A stretch of DNA of 44,854 bases from a virus, in IMG/VR virus record IMGVR_UViG_3300037847_001486, positions 1 through 44,854 of that record; one strand, 5' to 3'. Under the pieces are notes generated by a model. The model made no database searches, was not told where the DNA came from, and worked only from the letters and a program-made list of their open reading frames with translations. Positions within the stretch are counted from its first letter, which is position 1, and every line of letters begins with the position of its first letter. Below are positions 5,807 to 15,300 of this stretch, piece after piece. The translations under genes were made by a program, and so were the position numbers.

Positions 5807-8188
5807 ATGATAACAATATTTCGAAACATAAAAGATACCGACCAGCCATTCTACAAGGACATCGTCTACATCTTACACAGGATTAGAGATGGTGCATCCA
5901 AAGATTTAATAAAGAAGATAAGGTCGGAGAAAGATAAGTCCAGGCGCAATGAATTAAAGCAAGGACTACCTGCCATTTGTTTTAGTGGCAAGTTCTCCCG
6001 CAGGTCTGACGCTGCATTGGTTGAGCACAGTGGTTTCATTGGGCTTGACTTCGATGGCTATGACAGGCAGAAGGACATGCTTCAGGACAAGGAGCAGATG
6101 AAGAAGAACAAGTTCGTCTTTTCGGTATTTGTTTCTCCTTCAGGCAATGGCCTAAAGGTTATTGTCAAGATACCACCTGAGCCACACAACCACACAAACT
6201 ATTTCAACTCGCTCAAGTCGTACTTCAACTCGGACAGATTCGATGTGTCCTGTAAGAACGTGAGTCGGGTGTGCTACGAAAGCTATGATCCACTGATTCA
6301 CATCAACGAGAACAGCTCAGTATGGGATTCGATAGCGGAGGATGAGCACAAGGAGGTAATCACTGGTGACGTTACAATACCAATCACAAACGAAGGCAAG
6401 ATAGTTGACATCTTAGTGTCGTGGTGGGAGCGTAAGTACCCTATGGTAGAGGGGCAACGCAATCACAATATCTATATTCTTGCAGCAGCGTTCAATGACT
6501 TTGGTATTCAGCGTTCGTTGGCTGAGTATGTGTTGACTAGGTATGAGGCAGAGGACTTCAGCGAAGAGGAGATAAAGGCTACTGTCGCTTCTGCTTATCG
6601 CCATGTAGACAAGTTCAATACACGATCATACGAAGACCAAGAGAAGGTCAGTAAGATACGTGATATGGTAAAGGCAGGCATGTCTCGTAAGGAGATACGT
6701 GCGGAGGTTGAGACTGCTGAGATATCTCCGGGTGTGGTTGACTCTGTGGTCAGTCGGATTGAGGAGGAGCAAAGCAATATGAAGTTCTGGACAAAGGATG
6801 ACAAGGGGCGCATCAAGATAATGCACCTATCATTCAAGAATTTCTTGGAGGAGCACGGCTTCTACAAGTACAACCCTGAGGGTAGTAAGAACTACGTCTT
6901 TGTCAGGGTGACTAACAACTTGATTGACCACACTTCAGAGAAGGAGATAAAGGATTTTGTTCTTAACTACCTGCTAGAGCTGGAGGATGCCACGCTGTAC
7001 AACTACTTCGCTGACAACGTGCGATACTTCAGGGAGGAGTTCCTTACGCTGCTTGCATCTATTGATGTGTACTTCATCGAGGATGAGAAGCAGGTGAGCT
7101 ATCTGTACTACCGCAACTGCGCTGTAAAGATTACTCCTACTGAGGTGATACCTATTGACTACCTTGATTTGGGTGGTTACGTATGGAAGGACCACGTCAT
7201 TGATAGGAACTTCACTATGTGTGAGCCAGGTAAGTGTGACTTCAAGACGTTCGTAAGTAACATCTGTGCTAAAGATTCTAAGAGGACTCAGTCAATGGAG
7301 TCTACTATAGGATACCTGATGCATGGCCACAAGAATATGTCTTACTGTCCTGCTGTGATCCTGAATGACGAGGTCATTTCAGACAACCCTGAAGGAGGTA
7401 CAGGTAAGGGGCTTCTTATGAATGCCCTATCACATATGAAGAAGCTGGTCACTATCGATGGTAAGTCATTCACATTCGAGAGTTCGTTTGCTTATCAGCT
7501 AGTGTCAGCAGATACTCAGATACTATGCTTTGATGATGTGCGCAAGGCCTTCAACTTTGAGCGGCTGTTCTCTGTAGTTACAGAGGGTCTCACGCTAGAG
7601 AAGAAGAACAAGGACGCAATCAAGATACCATTCAAGAAGTCTCCTAAGATTTCAATCACTACTAACTATGCCATCAAGGGTAAGGGTAATTCGTTTGAAC
7701 GACGTAAGTGGGAGCTGGAGCTACATCAGTTCTACAATAAAGACTTCACACCCTTTGATGAGTTTGGTCGTATGATGTTTGGTGATTGGGATGATGATGA
7801 GTGGTGCTCGTTTGACAACTACATGATTGGATGTCTCCAGCTGTATATGGTGGAGGGATTAGTCAAGAGTGAGTTCGTCAACCTTGCGGTGCGTAAGCTT
7901 AGTGCTGAGACCTGCCATGAATTTATTGAGTGGTGTGGCCTTATCAAGGGTAGTGAGGTTGCTGAGATTCTTGAGAGAGAAGGCAGGATCCACGCGCAGG
8001 AGATGTATGCTAAGTTCACGGATGAGTACCCTGACTTTGCTCCAAAGGCTAAGATGACAGTGAGTCGTATACGATTCTACAAGTGGCTCGCAGCTTATGG
8101 AACATTCAAGTATGGAAAGCCACCGGAGGAGGGGAAGGATGCAAGTGGCCGATGGTTTAGATTTATTAACGATGACCCCCCTTTTTAA
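5807..8188 (+). CDS. Primase-helicase: VirE/BT4734-like N-terminus plus SF3-like helicase
   Basis: Unwinds and primes phage DNA. The N-terminal part (about 50-200) matches the BT4734/VirE-N primase-like domain: FIGLDFDGYD with Asp81 and Asp83, FVSPSGNGLKVIVKIP (108-123), and a DVSCKNVSRVCYESYDP block. The C-terminal part is a viral SF3/D5-type ATPase: Walker A EGGTGKG (529-535), Walker B ILCFDD (572-577) and a sensor segment SITTN near 615, followed by an arginine-rich ERRKWELEL. At 793 residues it is a complete two-domain protein. With no polymerase gene in the window, it may load the host replisome. It follows the terminator at 5760-5788. Confidence 0.88.
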   Translation: MITIFRNIKDTDQPFYKDIVYILHRIRDGASKDLIKKIRSEKDKSRRNELKQGLPAICFSGKFSRRSDAALVEHSGFIGLDFDGYDRQKDMLQDKEQMKKNKFVFSVFVSPSGNGLKVIVKIPPEPHNHTNYFNSLKSYFNSDRFDVSCKNVSRVCYESYDPLIHINENSSVWDSIAEDEHKEVITGDVTIPITNEGKIVDILVSWWERKYPMVEGQRNHNIYILAAAFNDFGIQRSLAEYVLTRYEAEDFSEEEIKATVASAYRHVDKFNTRSYEDQEKVSKIRDMVKAGMSRKEIRAEVETAEISPGVVDSVVSRIEEEQSNMKFWTKDDKGRIKIMHLSFKNFLEEHGFYKYNPEGSKNYVFVRVTNNLIDHTSEKEIKDFVLNYLLELEDATLYNYFADNVRYFREEFLTLLASIDVYFIEDEKQVSYLYYRNCAVKITPTEVIPIDYLDLGGYVWKDHVIDRNFTMCEPGKCDFKTFVSNICAKDSKRTQSMESTIGYLMHGHKNMSYCPAVILNDEVISDNPEGGTGKGLLMNALSHMKKLVTIDGKSFTFESSFAYQLVSADTQILCFDDVRKAFNFERLFSVVTEGLTLEKKNKDAIKIPFKKSPKISITTNYAIKGKGNSFERRKWELELHQFYNKDFTPFDEFGRMMFGDWDDDEWCSFDNYMIGCLQLYMVEGLVKSEFVNLAVRKLSAETCHEFIEWCGLIKGSEVAEILEREGRIHAQEMYAKFTDEYPDFAPKAKMTVSRIRFYKWLAAYGTFKYGKPPEEGKDASGRWFRFINDDPPF

Positions 8189-8189
8189 T

Positions 8190-9416
8190 ATGATAGAGTT
8201 TAGAGATTATCAGAAGGAAATAATTGAGCGTGGTACTCAGATAATTACCACACATGGGTTTGTGTATCTGGCGATGGAGGTTCGCACAGGCAAGACTCTA
8301 ACAAGCCTTGGCATATGCCAAAGGATTAACGCAAGGAACGTATTGTTTATAACAAAGAAGAAAGCAATAAGTTCAATCGAAGGTGACTATGAGTTGCTGT
8401 GTCCTGACTATGAGATGACTACCATAAACTACGAGAGTCTTCACAAGATTCCCAATATCAAGTGGGATGTTATAATATGTGACGAGGCGCACGGCATGGG
8501 CGCATTCCCTAAGCCTAGTAAGAGGGCCAAGGAGGTGTCTAAGCTGCTCTCTAAGACACGAGCGAGGGTTATCCTACTGTCAGGTACACCAACACCCGAA
8601 TCTTACTCTCAGATGTATCACCAGGTGTATGGTATCCCAAACAATCCATTCAATTTCTACAAGAACTTCTACAAGTTTGCTGAACAGATGGTATTCAAAA
8701 GCCAAAAGCGATTGGGCACGCATACGATAACTGACTATAGCAATGGCAAGGAGGCAATCCTGAAGAGGATGAAGCCATACACAATCAGTTTCTCTCAGAA
8801 GGATGCTGGGTTTGTGGTTGATACTAAGGAGCGACCCTTGTTTGTTAAGATGAATGACAGCACATACGACATGATAAAGAGGCTCAAGAAAGACCTAGTG
8901 CTTCAGGGTAATGATGAGGTTGTGCTAGCAGATACTGCTGTCAAGCTGATGGGTAAGATGCATCAGATGTATAGTGGTACTGTTAAGTTTGAGAGCGGCA
9001 AGAGTATGGTGTTCGACCACAGTAAGGCGGAGTTCATACGCGATCATTTCAAGGGCAAGAAGATTGGTATCTTCTACAAGTTCAAGGCGGAGCTCACGGC
9101 ACTGAAGGATGTGTTTGGTGATACGCTATGCACTGAGCTCGATGACTTTAATGGCAGTGATAAGAACATTGCGCTACAGATTGTAAGTGGCCGGGAGGGT
9201 ATCAGTCTACGTGAGGCTGACGCTCTAGTGTATTACAACATTGACTTCTCTGCTACTAGCTACTGGCAATCAAGAGATAGGATGACCACAAAGGACAGGC
9301 TAAAGAACGATGTGTATTGGGTGTTCGCAGACAAGGGTATCGAAACTCGTATATATAAGGCAGTGATAAGCAAGAAAGACTACACTCTTAAACACTTTAA
9401 AAACGATTACTTATGA
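8190..9416 (+). CDS. SF2 DEAD/SNF2-like DNA helicase
   Basis: ATP-driven DNA translocase/helicase of superfamily 2. Motif I is VRTGKT (31-36), motif II DEAH (98-101), motif III SGTPTP (131-136), and motif VI is the YWQSRDRM block about 45 residues from the C-terminus. The frame is open back to 8097, but that region is the end of the primase gene; the ATG at 8190, one base after the primase TAA, gives the normal start IEFRDYQKE with its Q-motif-like tyrosine/glutamine. Length is 408 residues. It is probably involved in replication fork or recombination processing, together with the nuclease at 10267. Confidence 0.88.
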   Translation: MIEFRDYQKEIIERGTQIITTHGFVYLAMEVRTGKTLTSLGICQRINARNVLFITKKKAISSIEGDYELLCPDYEMTTINYESLHKIPNIKWDVIICDEAHGMGAFPKPSKRAKEVSKLLSKTRARVILLSGTPTPESYSQMYHQVYGIPNNPFNFYKNFYKFAEQMVFKSQKRLGTHTITDYSNGKEAILKRMKPYTISFSQKDAGFVVDTKERPLFVKMNDSTYDMIKRLKKDLVLQGNDEVVLADTAVKLMGKMHQMYSGTVKFESGKSMVFDHSKAEFIRDHFKGKKIGIFYKFKAELTALKDVFGDTLCTELDDFNGSDKNIALQIVSGREGISLREADALVYYNIDFSATSYWQSRDRMTTKDRLKNDVYWVFADKGIETRIYKAVISKKDYTLKHFKNDYL

Positions 9417-10255
9417 AGACAGTAAACAGTTTATCAGGAGGGAAGACCTCAAGCTATATAGCAGCGCATTATCCTGCGGACTACGATGTATTTGCGCTAG
9501 TAAGAATTGAAGATGATAGCTGCAGGATAAAGGATAAAAAGATTGTTCAAGAAATAGAAGATAGAATTCAAGCACCGTTCATTGCTACAGCTGAAGATGA
9601 TGCAATTATATATACGATGCTTGATTTAGAGCAGTACATAGGCAGGCCTATAATTTGGGTGACTGGCCCCACGTTCGAAAGCACTATACATGATGTGGCT
9701 GGTGGATACCTTCCCAATAGAATACGCAGGTTTTGCACATCTGAAATGAAGACTAAACCTATTGCATCTTGGAGGCACAATACCATAAATGACGACGTGA
9801 TAATGAGGTTTGGGTTTAGAGCTAACGAAAAGAGCAGGGCTAATACTATGAATAGCAAACTTAATGAGAACGGTCAGACTGAAGTTAAGATTGTAATTGG
9901 TAAACTCAAAGACGGCAGGAATAAATGGAAGACAATTGAGTACTGCGCTCCTGAGTACCCATTGATTGAGGATAATATATACAAAGACAACATAGAGCAT
10001 TATTGGAGTGACAAGCCTGTTCGTTTTGCGTATATGAATAATTGTATTGGTTGTTGGTGGAGAACGCCAGCACTGTTGAAGCATATGCACACAAAGTTTC
10101 CAAAGAAGATGGAGTACTTCTCAAATCTTGAGAAAAATGGCAAGGGTACATTTAAAAAAGATATGTCATACGAGAAAATAATAAGCTGGAAGCCGCAGAT
10201 AAAACTGTTTGACGACAGCTTTGGTGAGTGCGACTCTGGTTACTGTGGACTTTAG
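9413..10255 (+). CDS. PAPS reductase-like PP-loop (adenine nucleotide alpha-hydrolase) protein
   Basis: The PP-loop SLSGGKTSS (6-14) binds ATP in this superfamily, and RRFCTSEMKTKPI (105-117, Cys108) is the second family landmark. The C-terminal part holds Cys211-x2-Cys214 and Cys273-x4-Cys278, which could bind zinc or an iron-sulfur cluster. Phages commonly carry such proteins under the label phosphoadenosine phosphosulfate reductase, but the real substrate is usually unknown. Sulfur or nucleoside chemistry, or DNA modification of the DndC kind, are possibilities. It overlaps the helicase gene by 4 bases, so it is more likely tied to DNA metabolism than to sulfate assimilation. Confidence 0.8.
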   Translation: MKTVNSLSGGKTSSYIAAHYPADYDVFALVRIEDDSCRIKDKKIVQEIEDRIQAPFIATAEDDAIIYTMLDLEQYIGRPIIWVTGPTFESTIHDVAGGYLPNRIRRFCTSEMKTKPIASWRHNTINDDVIMRFGFRANEKSRANTMNSKLNENGQTEVKIVIGKLKDGRNKWKTIEYCAPEYPLIEDNIYKDNIEHYWSDKPVRFAYMNNCIGCWWRTPALLKHMHTKFPKKMEYFSNLEKNGKGTFKKDMSYEKIISWKPQIKLFDDSFGECDSGYCGL

Positions 10256-10266
10256 TATCTTAAAGA

Positions 10267-10512
10267 ATGAGAGAGCAACAAATACAATCGAAAAGAATTA
10301 AGGAGTTAGAGTCAGAGGGTTATTACGTAATCAAACTTATAAAGACCAACAAGAATGGGATACCTGATTTGATTGCAATTCCAGCGGGAGCTGACGTGCT
10401 CTTCTCTGAAATAAAAACTCCGAATGGTAGGCTGTCTCCGTTACAGCAATTTAGATTAAAAGAACTTGAAGAACATGGGTGCAGAACAGAAGTATACAAT
10501 GGTAAACATTGA
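10267..10512 (+). CDS. VRR-NUC domain nuclease
   Basis: A stand-alone 81-residue VRR-NUC protein of the PD-(D/E)XK superfamily. The catalytic pattern is visible: GIPDLI with Asp34, SEIK with Glu48 and Lys50, then LSPLQQFRLKELEEHG with Gln60. Such small phage enzymes act as structure-specific nucleases or Holliday-junction resolvases, forming dimers or tetramers. It sits between the PP-loop gene and a small hypothetical, next to two helicases, which suits resolution of replication or recombination intermediates before packaging. Confidence 0.88.
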   Translation: MREQQIQSKRIKELESEGYYVIKLIKTNKNGIPDLIAIPAGADVLFSEIKTPNGRLSPLQQFRLKELEEHGCRTEVYNGKH

Positions 10513-10777
10513 GGAGGGATTTGCTGACAAGATGGATGAGCTTGATCCGTCTGTTAAAATAAGAATGGCGCATAAGATGGTGGAGATAGCAAGGGACTAT
10601 GATGCCATCCCCAACGATACATTCCACGCAATAATGGTGACGGTAAATGATATGGATGATTTCCCTTGTTTCCTGAAGCTAGTGGTGTACAAAGATGAGG
10701 ATGCTCCCTTATCTTTTATGGACATTGAAGAAGTCCACGTAGATGATTATTTAGATTACTTAAATGAAAACAAATGA
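10499..10777 (+). CDS. Hypothetical protein (92 aa)
   Basis: Not recognised. The frame is open to an ATG at 10466 and another at 10475, but the ATG at 10499 gives the smallest overlap (14 bases) with the nuclease gene and a natural N-terminus (MVNIEEGFADKMDEL); the start is uncertain. The protein is acidic with a helical N-terminal half and a C-terminal strand-helix pattern. It overlaps the following DnaA-like gene by 4 bases, so the three genes are one translational unit. Confidence 0.62.
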   Translation: MVNIEEGFADKMDELDPSVKIRMAHKMVEIARDYDAIPNDTFHAIMVTVNDMDDFPCFLKLVVYKDEDAPLSFMDIEEVHVDDYLDYLNENK

Positions 10778-11190
10778 ATAGAGAAGAATTAGCAATGATG
10801 GTTACCGAAGCGGTATCAGAGAATCAAAGTGTTACTATAAAAGATTTGAGAAGTAACTTGAGGAGACACCACCTGGTCAAGGCTAGATGTATGGCATTTA
10901 AAGTATTAAGAAAGAACTATGGTTTCTCCTTGAGTCAAATCGGCACGTTCTTTTGTAGGCATCACGCCAGCGTGATACACGGCCTCAGGGTTCACGATAG
11001 TTATATGGACACCGACAGGGAATATGCGAACGACTTTGCAATATTGACCAATGAAATAATGAAGAATGATGTGAACTTTCCACTACGGCAGCAGGCCTTA
11101 GAGTTCCTTGAAGAACTTGAAATGTCTAAAACAATAGGCAGCAAAATAGCCCTTGTGGAAAATTTAATTACGGCATCAGAGAAAAATTAA
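10774..11190 (+). CDS. DnaA domain IV-like DNA-binding protein (second copy)
   Basis: Residues about 33-75 match the DNA-binding domain of DnaA: VKARCMAFKVLRKNYG, FSLSQIGTFFCRHHASVIHGLR, where the GRDHTTV recognition element appears as CRHHASV. The flanking N-terminal helix and the C-terminal 55 residues are not part of that domain, and no ATPase is present. It is better conserved than the DnaA-like protein at 3550. It probably recognises DnaA-box-like sites to direct phage replication or interfere with host initiation. It overlaps the previous gene by 4 bases. Confidence 0.8.
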   Translation: MNREELAMMVTEAVSENQSVTIKDLRSNLRRHHLVKARCMAFKVLRKNYGFSLSQIGTFFCRHHASVIHGLRVHDSYMDTDREYANDFAILTNEIMKNDVNFPLRQQALEFLEELEMSKTIGSKIALVENLITASEKN

Positions 11191-11203
11191 ATATATTGTA
11201 ATT

Positions 11204-11452
11204 ATGAACTCAAATAAAAACCTGCTTGCTTCGGATAATAATATCGATAAGATATTAGGTTACAAGTCTTGGGGCAATAGGCGTAAAATTGATTCTCTTC
11301 TTGAGATGGATTGTATTATGTACACCGAGCTGGGCGTTGACTCAACCAAGAAAGAAAGGGAGGAAGTCAAGAAGATGTCTCGCAAGATTTACAAAGCCAT
11401 AAAGAGTATTGACCCTCTCATAGGAGGACCTATGCTTTCCTCAATGGACTAG
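11204..11452 (+). CDS. Small hypothetical protein (82 aa)
   Basis: Starts 13 bases after the DnaA-like gene in a very A/T-rich leader (ATATATTGTAATT). The 82-residue product has a basic helical centre (GNRRKIDSLLEMD, then KKEREEVKKMSRKIYKAI) and no recognised domain. It is followed 2 bases later by another small gene. It could be a late-early regulatory peptide, but nothing visible proves that. Confidence 0.6.
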   Translation: MNSNKNLLASDNNIDKILGYKSWGNRRKIDSLLEMDCIMYTELGVDSTKKEREEVKKMSRKIYKAIKSIDPLIGGPMLSSMD

Positions 11453-11454
11453 AT

Positions 11455-11634
11455 ATGAAACACAGGATCAATCATGTTAACCAAACAATGGATGAGATTC
11501 ATGATCTCGCTAATGAAATCTATGAGCACTGGGTAGATGAAGAAAGGAAGGAGGCAAGACGTGCCATAAAGAAATTGATACAAGCACTTACTGACCTTTT
11601 AAATTCTCTTAAAGATGACACCGAAGGAATCTAG
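11455..11634 (+). CDS. Small helical phage protein (59 aa)
   Basis: A 59-residue frame begins with ATG 2 bases after the previous stop and ends with TAG at 11632-11634, overlapping the phosphoesterase gene by 20 bases. It is fully helical and amphipathic (MDEIHDLANEIYEHWVDEE, then a RRAIKKLIQALTDLLNSLKDD helix). I recall similar small proteins of the form MDEIHDLxNxIYE in Bacteroidetes phages, with no known function. Its fit in the operon and its codon-like composition argue that it is real. Confidence 0.65.
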   Translation: MKHRINHVNQTMDEIHDLANEIYEHWVDEERKEARRAIKKLIQALTDLLNSLKDDTEGI

Positions 11635-12331
11635 ACCTAGACTAAGTGGCCAACGATTGGCTGCATACAACCACTTAACTAGCAACGAGAAACGTTTGTT
11701 GGTTGTGGGAGATATTCACGAGCCGTTCTGTCAGCCAGGTTACTTGCAGTTCTGTGTAGAGACTTATCAAAAATACAATTGCAATGCCGTACACTTTTGT
11801 GGGGACATCATCGATAATCACTATGCCTCATATCATGAGACAAGCCCTGAGGGGTTTGGTGGAGATGATGAGTTGCAGTTCGCTATAGATAGAATATATG
11901 ATTGGTCTACTGCTTTCAAGAAGGCCACGGTTTGTATAGGCAATCATGATCGGATCATTATGCGCAAGGCCTTCTCGTCTAGTATACCTAAGGCTTGGAT
12001 AAAATCTTACAACGAAGTACTACAAACTAATTGGGACTGGCGTCCTCGCTTCGTCATTGATGGCGTGCAATACGTACATGGCGAGGGAGGCACAGCCCGC
12101 ACCCGGGCAAAGAATGATATGATGTCCACTGTGCAGGGGCATATCCACACGCAAGCTTACGTAGAGCACCTATGTGGACAGGATAAAAAAATATTCGCTA
12201 TGCAGGTGGGCTGCGGTATAGATAGGGACAGTTATTCGCAGGCCTATGCTCGCAACTATAAGAAGCAGGCACTAGCCTGTGGCGTTGTTATTGGAGGTCA
12301 TACCGCAATCAATGTGATTATGGAGCCTTAA
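11615..12331 (+). CDS. Calcineurin-like metallophosphoesterase
   Basis: A dinuclear-metal phosphoesterase with all family motifs: GDIHEP (Asp33, His35), GDIID (Asp64), GNHD (Asn110, His111), HGEG (His155) and GHIH (His176, His178). Such phage enzymes act on nucleic acids, nucleotides or phosphoproteins; the substrate here is unknown. At 238 residues it is a complete single-domain protein. It is the last gene of the + strand arm, and its 3' end overlaps by 14 bases the 3' end of the giant late gene on the other strand, with no visible terminator between them. Confidence 0.9.
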   Translation: MTPKESRPRLSGQRLAAYNHLTSNEKRLLVVGDIHEPFCQPGYLQFCVETYQKYNCNAVHFCGDIIDNHYASYHETSPEGFGGDDELQFAIDRIYDWSTAFKKATVCIGNHDRIIMRKAFSSSIPKAWIKSYNEVLQTNWDWRPRFVIDGVQYVHGEGGTARTRAKNDMMSTVQGHIHTQAYVEHLCGQDKKIFAMQVGCGIDRDSYSQAYARNYKKQALACGVVIGGHTAINVIMEP

Positions 12332-15300
12332 CGGTAGCGTCATACATATTGACGTATTTAGTCTTTGGGTATGGTATATTATTAAATCCTCCAGCAACCC
12401 TTAACTCTCCTTGCACTTGAATAAAGTTTGAGTGCCCAACGTGCACACTAGGGTCACCGTAAGTAAATCTATACTCCTCGCTGTCTTTTTCTGCCTTAGT
12501 CTTGTCCTCGTTGGATTTTCTAAGGTCAGTGATAGCTTTGCTAAGGACTTGACCATATGGGCTTAGCTGAGACACCTCTTCAAGTGAAAGTAGGTCGTCA
12601 TCATTTGCATTCTCTAGTTTGCTAGGCATATTGAGACCCGAACTAAACCCGTCGTTTATCCAATCTCTCATTTGCTGCTCATCTTCTAGCTCATAATCTG
12701 GATGAATGTATTCCTCTTTTGTTTGAGCATCTATTACTACATCTGATTCATATAGTTCTTTGACTTGACCAGCTGTAAAGAATGGCTCTCCACCTACAAC
12801 AGTAGCGTTGCCTACCCCTGCCAACAAATTATACTCTTCATATTTCAACTCGTTAAGCTCTTCATATGTGTAGTACACATCAGCATCTCCATAGCTTCCA
12901 GTATAATTACTAACTAGTGCCACTGTCTTTTTCACACCAAAGTGCTTGTAAGAAAAGTCACCAATAACATCCATCAAGTAGTCATAACCTATACCCTTCT
13001 CACCATTGTTGTCATATCTCAAAAGCTCATTGTCTCTACCACCAGCAAATCCTAAGTTTCTATTTGCTTCTCTTTGAGCTGAGTTCTTCTGAGCCATTGT
13101 AATGCCATATCTATTTAAGTACTCAGGCGTTTGAATAGAGTAGACCGGCTGACCTCCGGACATTGTTATAGCTGTAGGGTCAAGCTTCTTGCCATATCTA
13201 GCCTCTAAAATTCTAGCCAACTCAGTATTCAAATCAACATTATATCTTCTCTCTACTTCAGACTCTACATCCGACCACGTCTCTCCACCCTGCTCAGTCT
13301 CACCTGTCTCAGGGTTAAACCTAGTGGTTGCCTTCTCATCATATCCATTATACTCTTTAGGTATATATTCCACCTTCCCAGTTAGTTCATTTTTTACCGT
13401 AACGTACCTGAAGTTTGGTTTTATTTCAGAGTTAAGGTCTTGGCTATATTGAGACATAGCTATGTCAACTCCGATCTGTTCAAACATAGCCATATCAAAA
13501 TCCCAATCGGAAGCTGTCTCGTTAAGAACCTTTTGCATATCTGAGAACCCTGGCATAGCAACTCCAAATATAGTTCCACTATATTCTCCTGAGAAAGGAT
13601 ACAAACCAAGTCGAGATTCCAACCTAGATATCTTATTCTCTAGGCTTTGTCTCCTTCTGTTTGTAAATGGATCAGTATCCGTGCCTAAATCGTCTAGCTC
13701 TTTCTTAGCCATAGCCCATTTCCAAAATGGCTTGACGTAAAAATTAAAAGTAGGGCCAGCCATAGCCATAGCAGCGATTATGTATTGCTCCCATTCTGAC
13801 GTTTCATCCACACGCCCCATCATATTTTCTAAAATCTTATTCCCATACGCAGCCTTCTGACGAAAATCAACTTCACCTTCGGTTATCCACTCTTGAACCG
13901 TATTTATACCTGAGGATATAAATAGACTTGTCATTTGATTGGCATCGTATATCCCCATCAAACTCGCAACCCCTTGAATGCCTCCCGTTCTAAGTGCATC
14001 AATGTAGTTTTCAGGCATAAATTCTTGCCCTTGCTCATCTTCATAGTCATCTCTAGCAAATAGACTTAGTACATACCCAATCGTGTATGCCTTTGCAGTG
14101 AAATAAGCTATCTGTCTGAACTGAGTTGCTGCTAAAAGCCTAGCCGCATTGCCCTTGCTCATCTTCCCGCTCTTTGATAATCCAGATATTGCCTTTCTAA
14201 AATTATCAACGTCATTCAATTGGAACGTGCTCATTGCAAATAAAGCCTCCGTGATAGCTTTACCTGAGAATATTTTTCTTTTCTTGCTATTTTTTAGATT
14301 GTTAATTCTCATTCTCAAGTCAGCCAATGACCCCGTTTGAGTAATCATTCTAGTAACATTCTCATCCGCCGCTCTTCTAGCCTGTCTTATTGCATTAGAG
14401 AACATATTCATATATGCCGGATCATTTCTGTGAATGGCTTCCCAATCTATATTCTCCCCTGTTATCGCATTGAATTCATTAGCCATCGTCCCAAACCAAA
14501 CAGGCCCTGCAAACGGTCTATCAGGTGCGGTAATTATAAAGTCTGAAATTTCCCCTACCTTCTCAAACGGAATCTCACCAACCCTAAAAAGGTTTAGCAA
14601 GTAGTTGGACATATCTGACCGAGCCTGGTCTACGTTATTTATAACAACGCCTGTCTCCGTAGCACTAGCCTTTCCACCAAAACCTGCCTTGCTAGGAACA
14701 ATTCTTTGACCAACTGTACATCCTGTATTTTGAAGGATGGTGCTCATTGACATATCTGAATTCCAAATTTTCAAATACCCTGCCACCCCTGGGGTAATTA
14801 TCTCTGGGATAGTCATCGCATACACAGCATTGGATGCAGCATCTGCAAATCTATTTGAGTTTGTTAGCAATCCCCTGAACGCATTTTTCCTTAGGGTTGT
14901 CATCATATCGGTAAAACTTAACAGCGAAGATGTTTGATCCACTGAGGATACATTCCTTATTATCTGCTCTGTTAGGTTAGCCATATAGCTCCTTACGCCA
15001 TTGAACACATCTGATTTTTCACCATCTAACTTTGTTCCCGTCTTGGATATTGTTCTATCTACCAATAGAGATGCGGGAGCTACGTTGGCGTATTCAATTA
15101 AAGATTTGGCCGCTCTATTATACGTGTACTCAGGGTCAAAATGTATGGCTACTCCAACCCCACCCTCTGTTCTATTTACTGTTGGAGGGGGCTCTTTGTT
15201 TATTTTAGCTTGAGTGATTGACTCAGCTCTCAAAGCCTCTGAAGCTAACTCAACATCTTGTCCGTGCGGCCTAACTATAGATGAGTGGTGAACATATCCC

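Noticed and set aside
5807-5850. Promoter for the primase gene right after the terminator
   Set aside because: No TAnnTTTG-type box with a spaced TTG is visible between 5789 and 5806; read-through remains possible.
8097-8189. N-terminal extension of the SF2 helicase frame
   Set aside because: It lies inside the end of the primase-helicase gene and has basic shadow composition; the ATG at 8190 gives the usual helicase N-terminus.
9626-10090. - strand open frame (154 residues) opposite the PP-loop gene
   Set aside because: No recognisable motif; the + strand protein has clear family motifs over the same bases.
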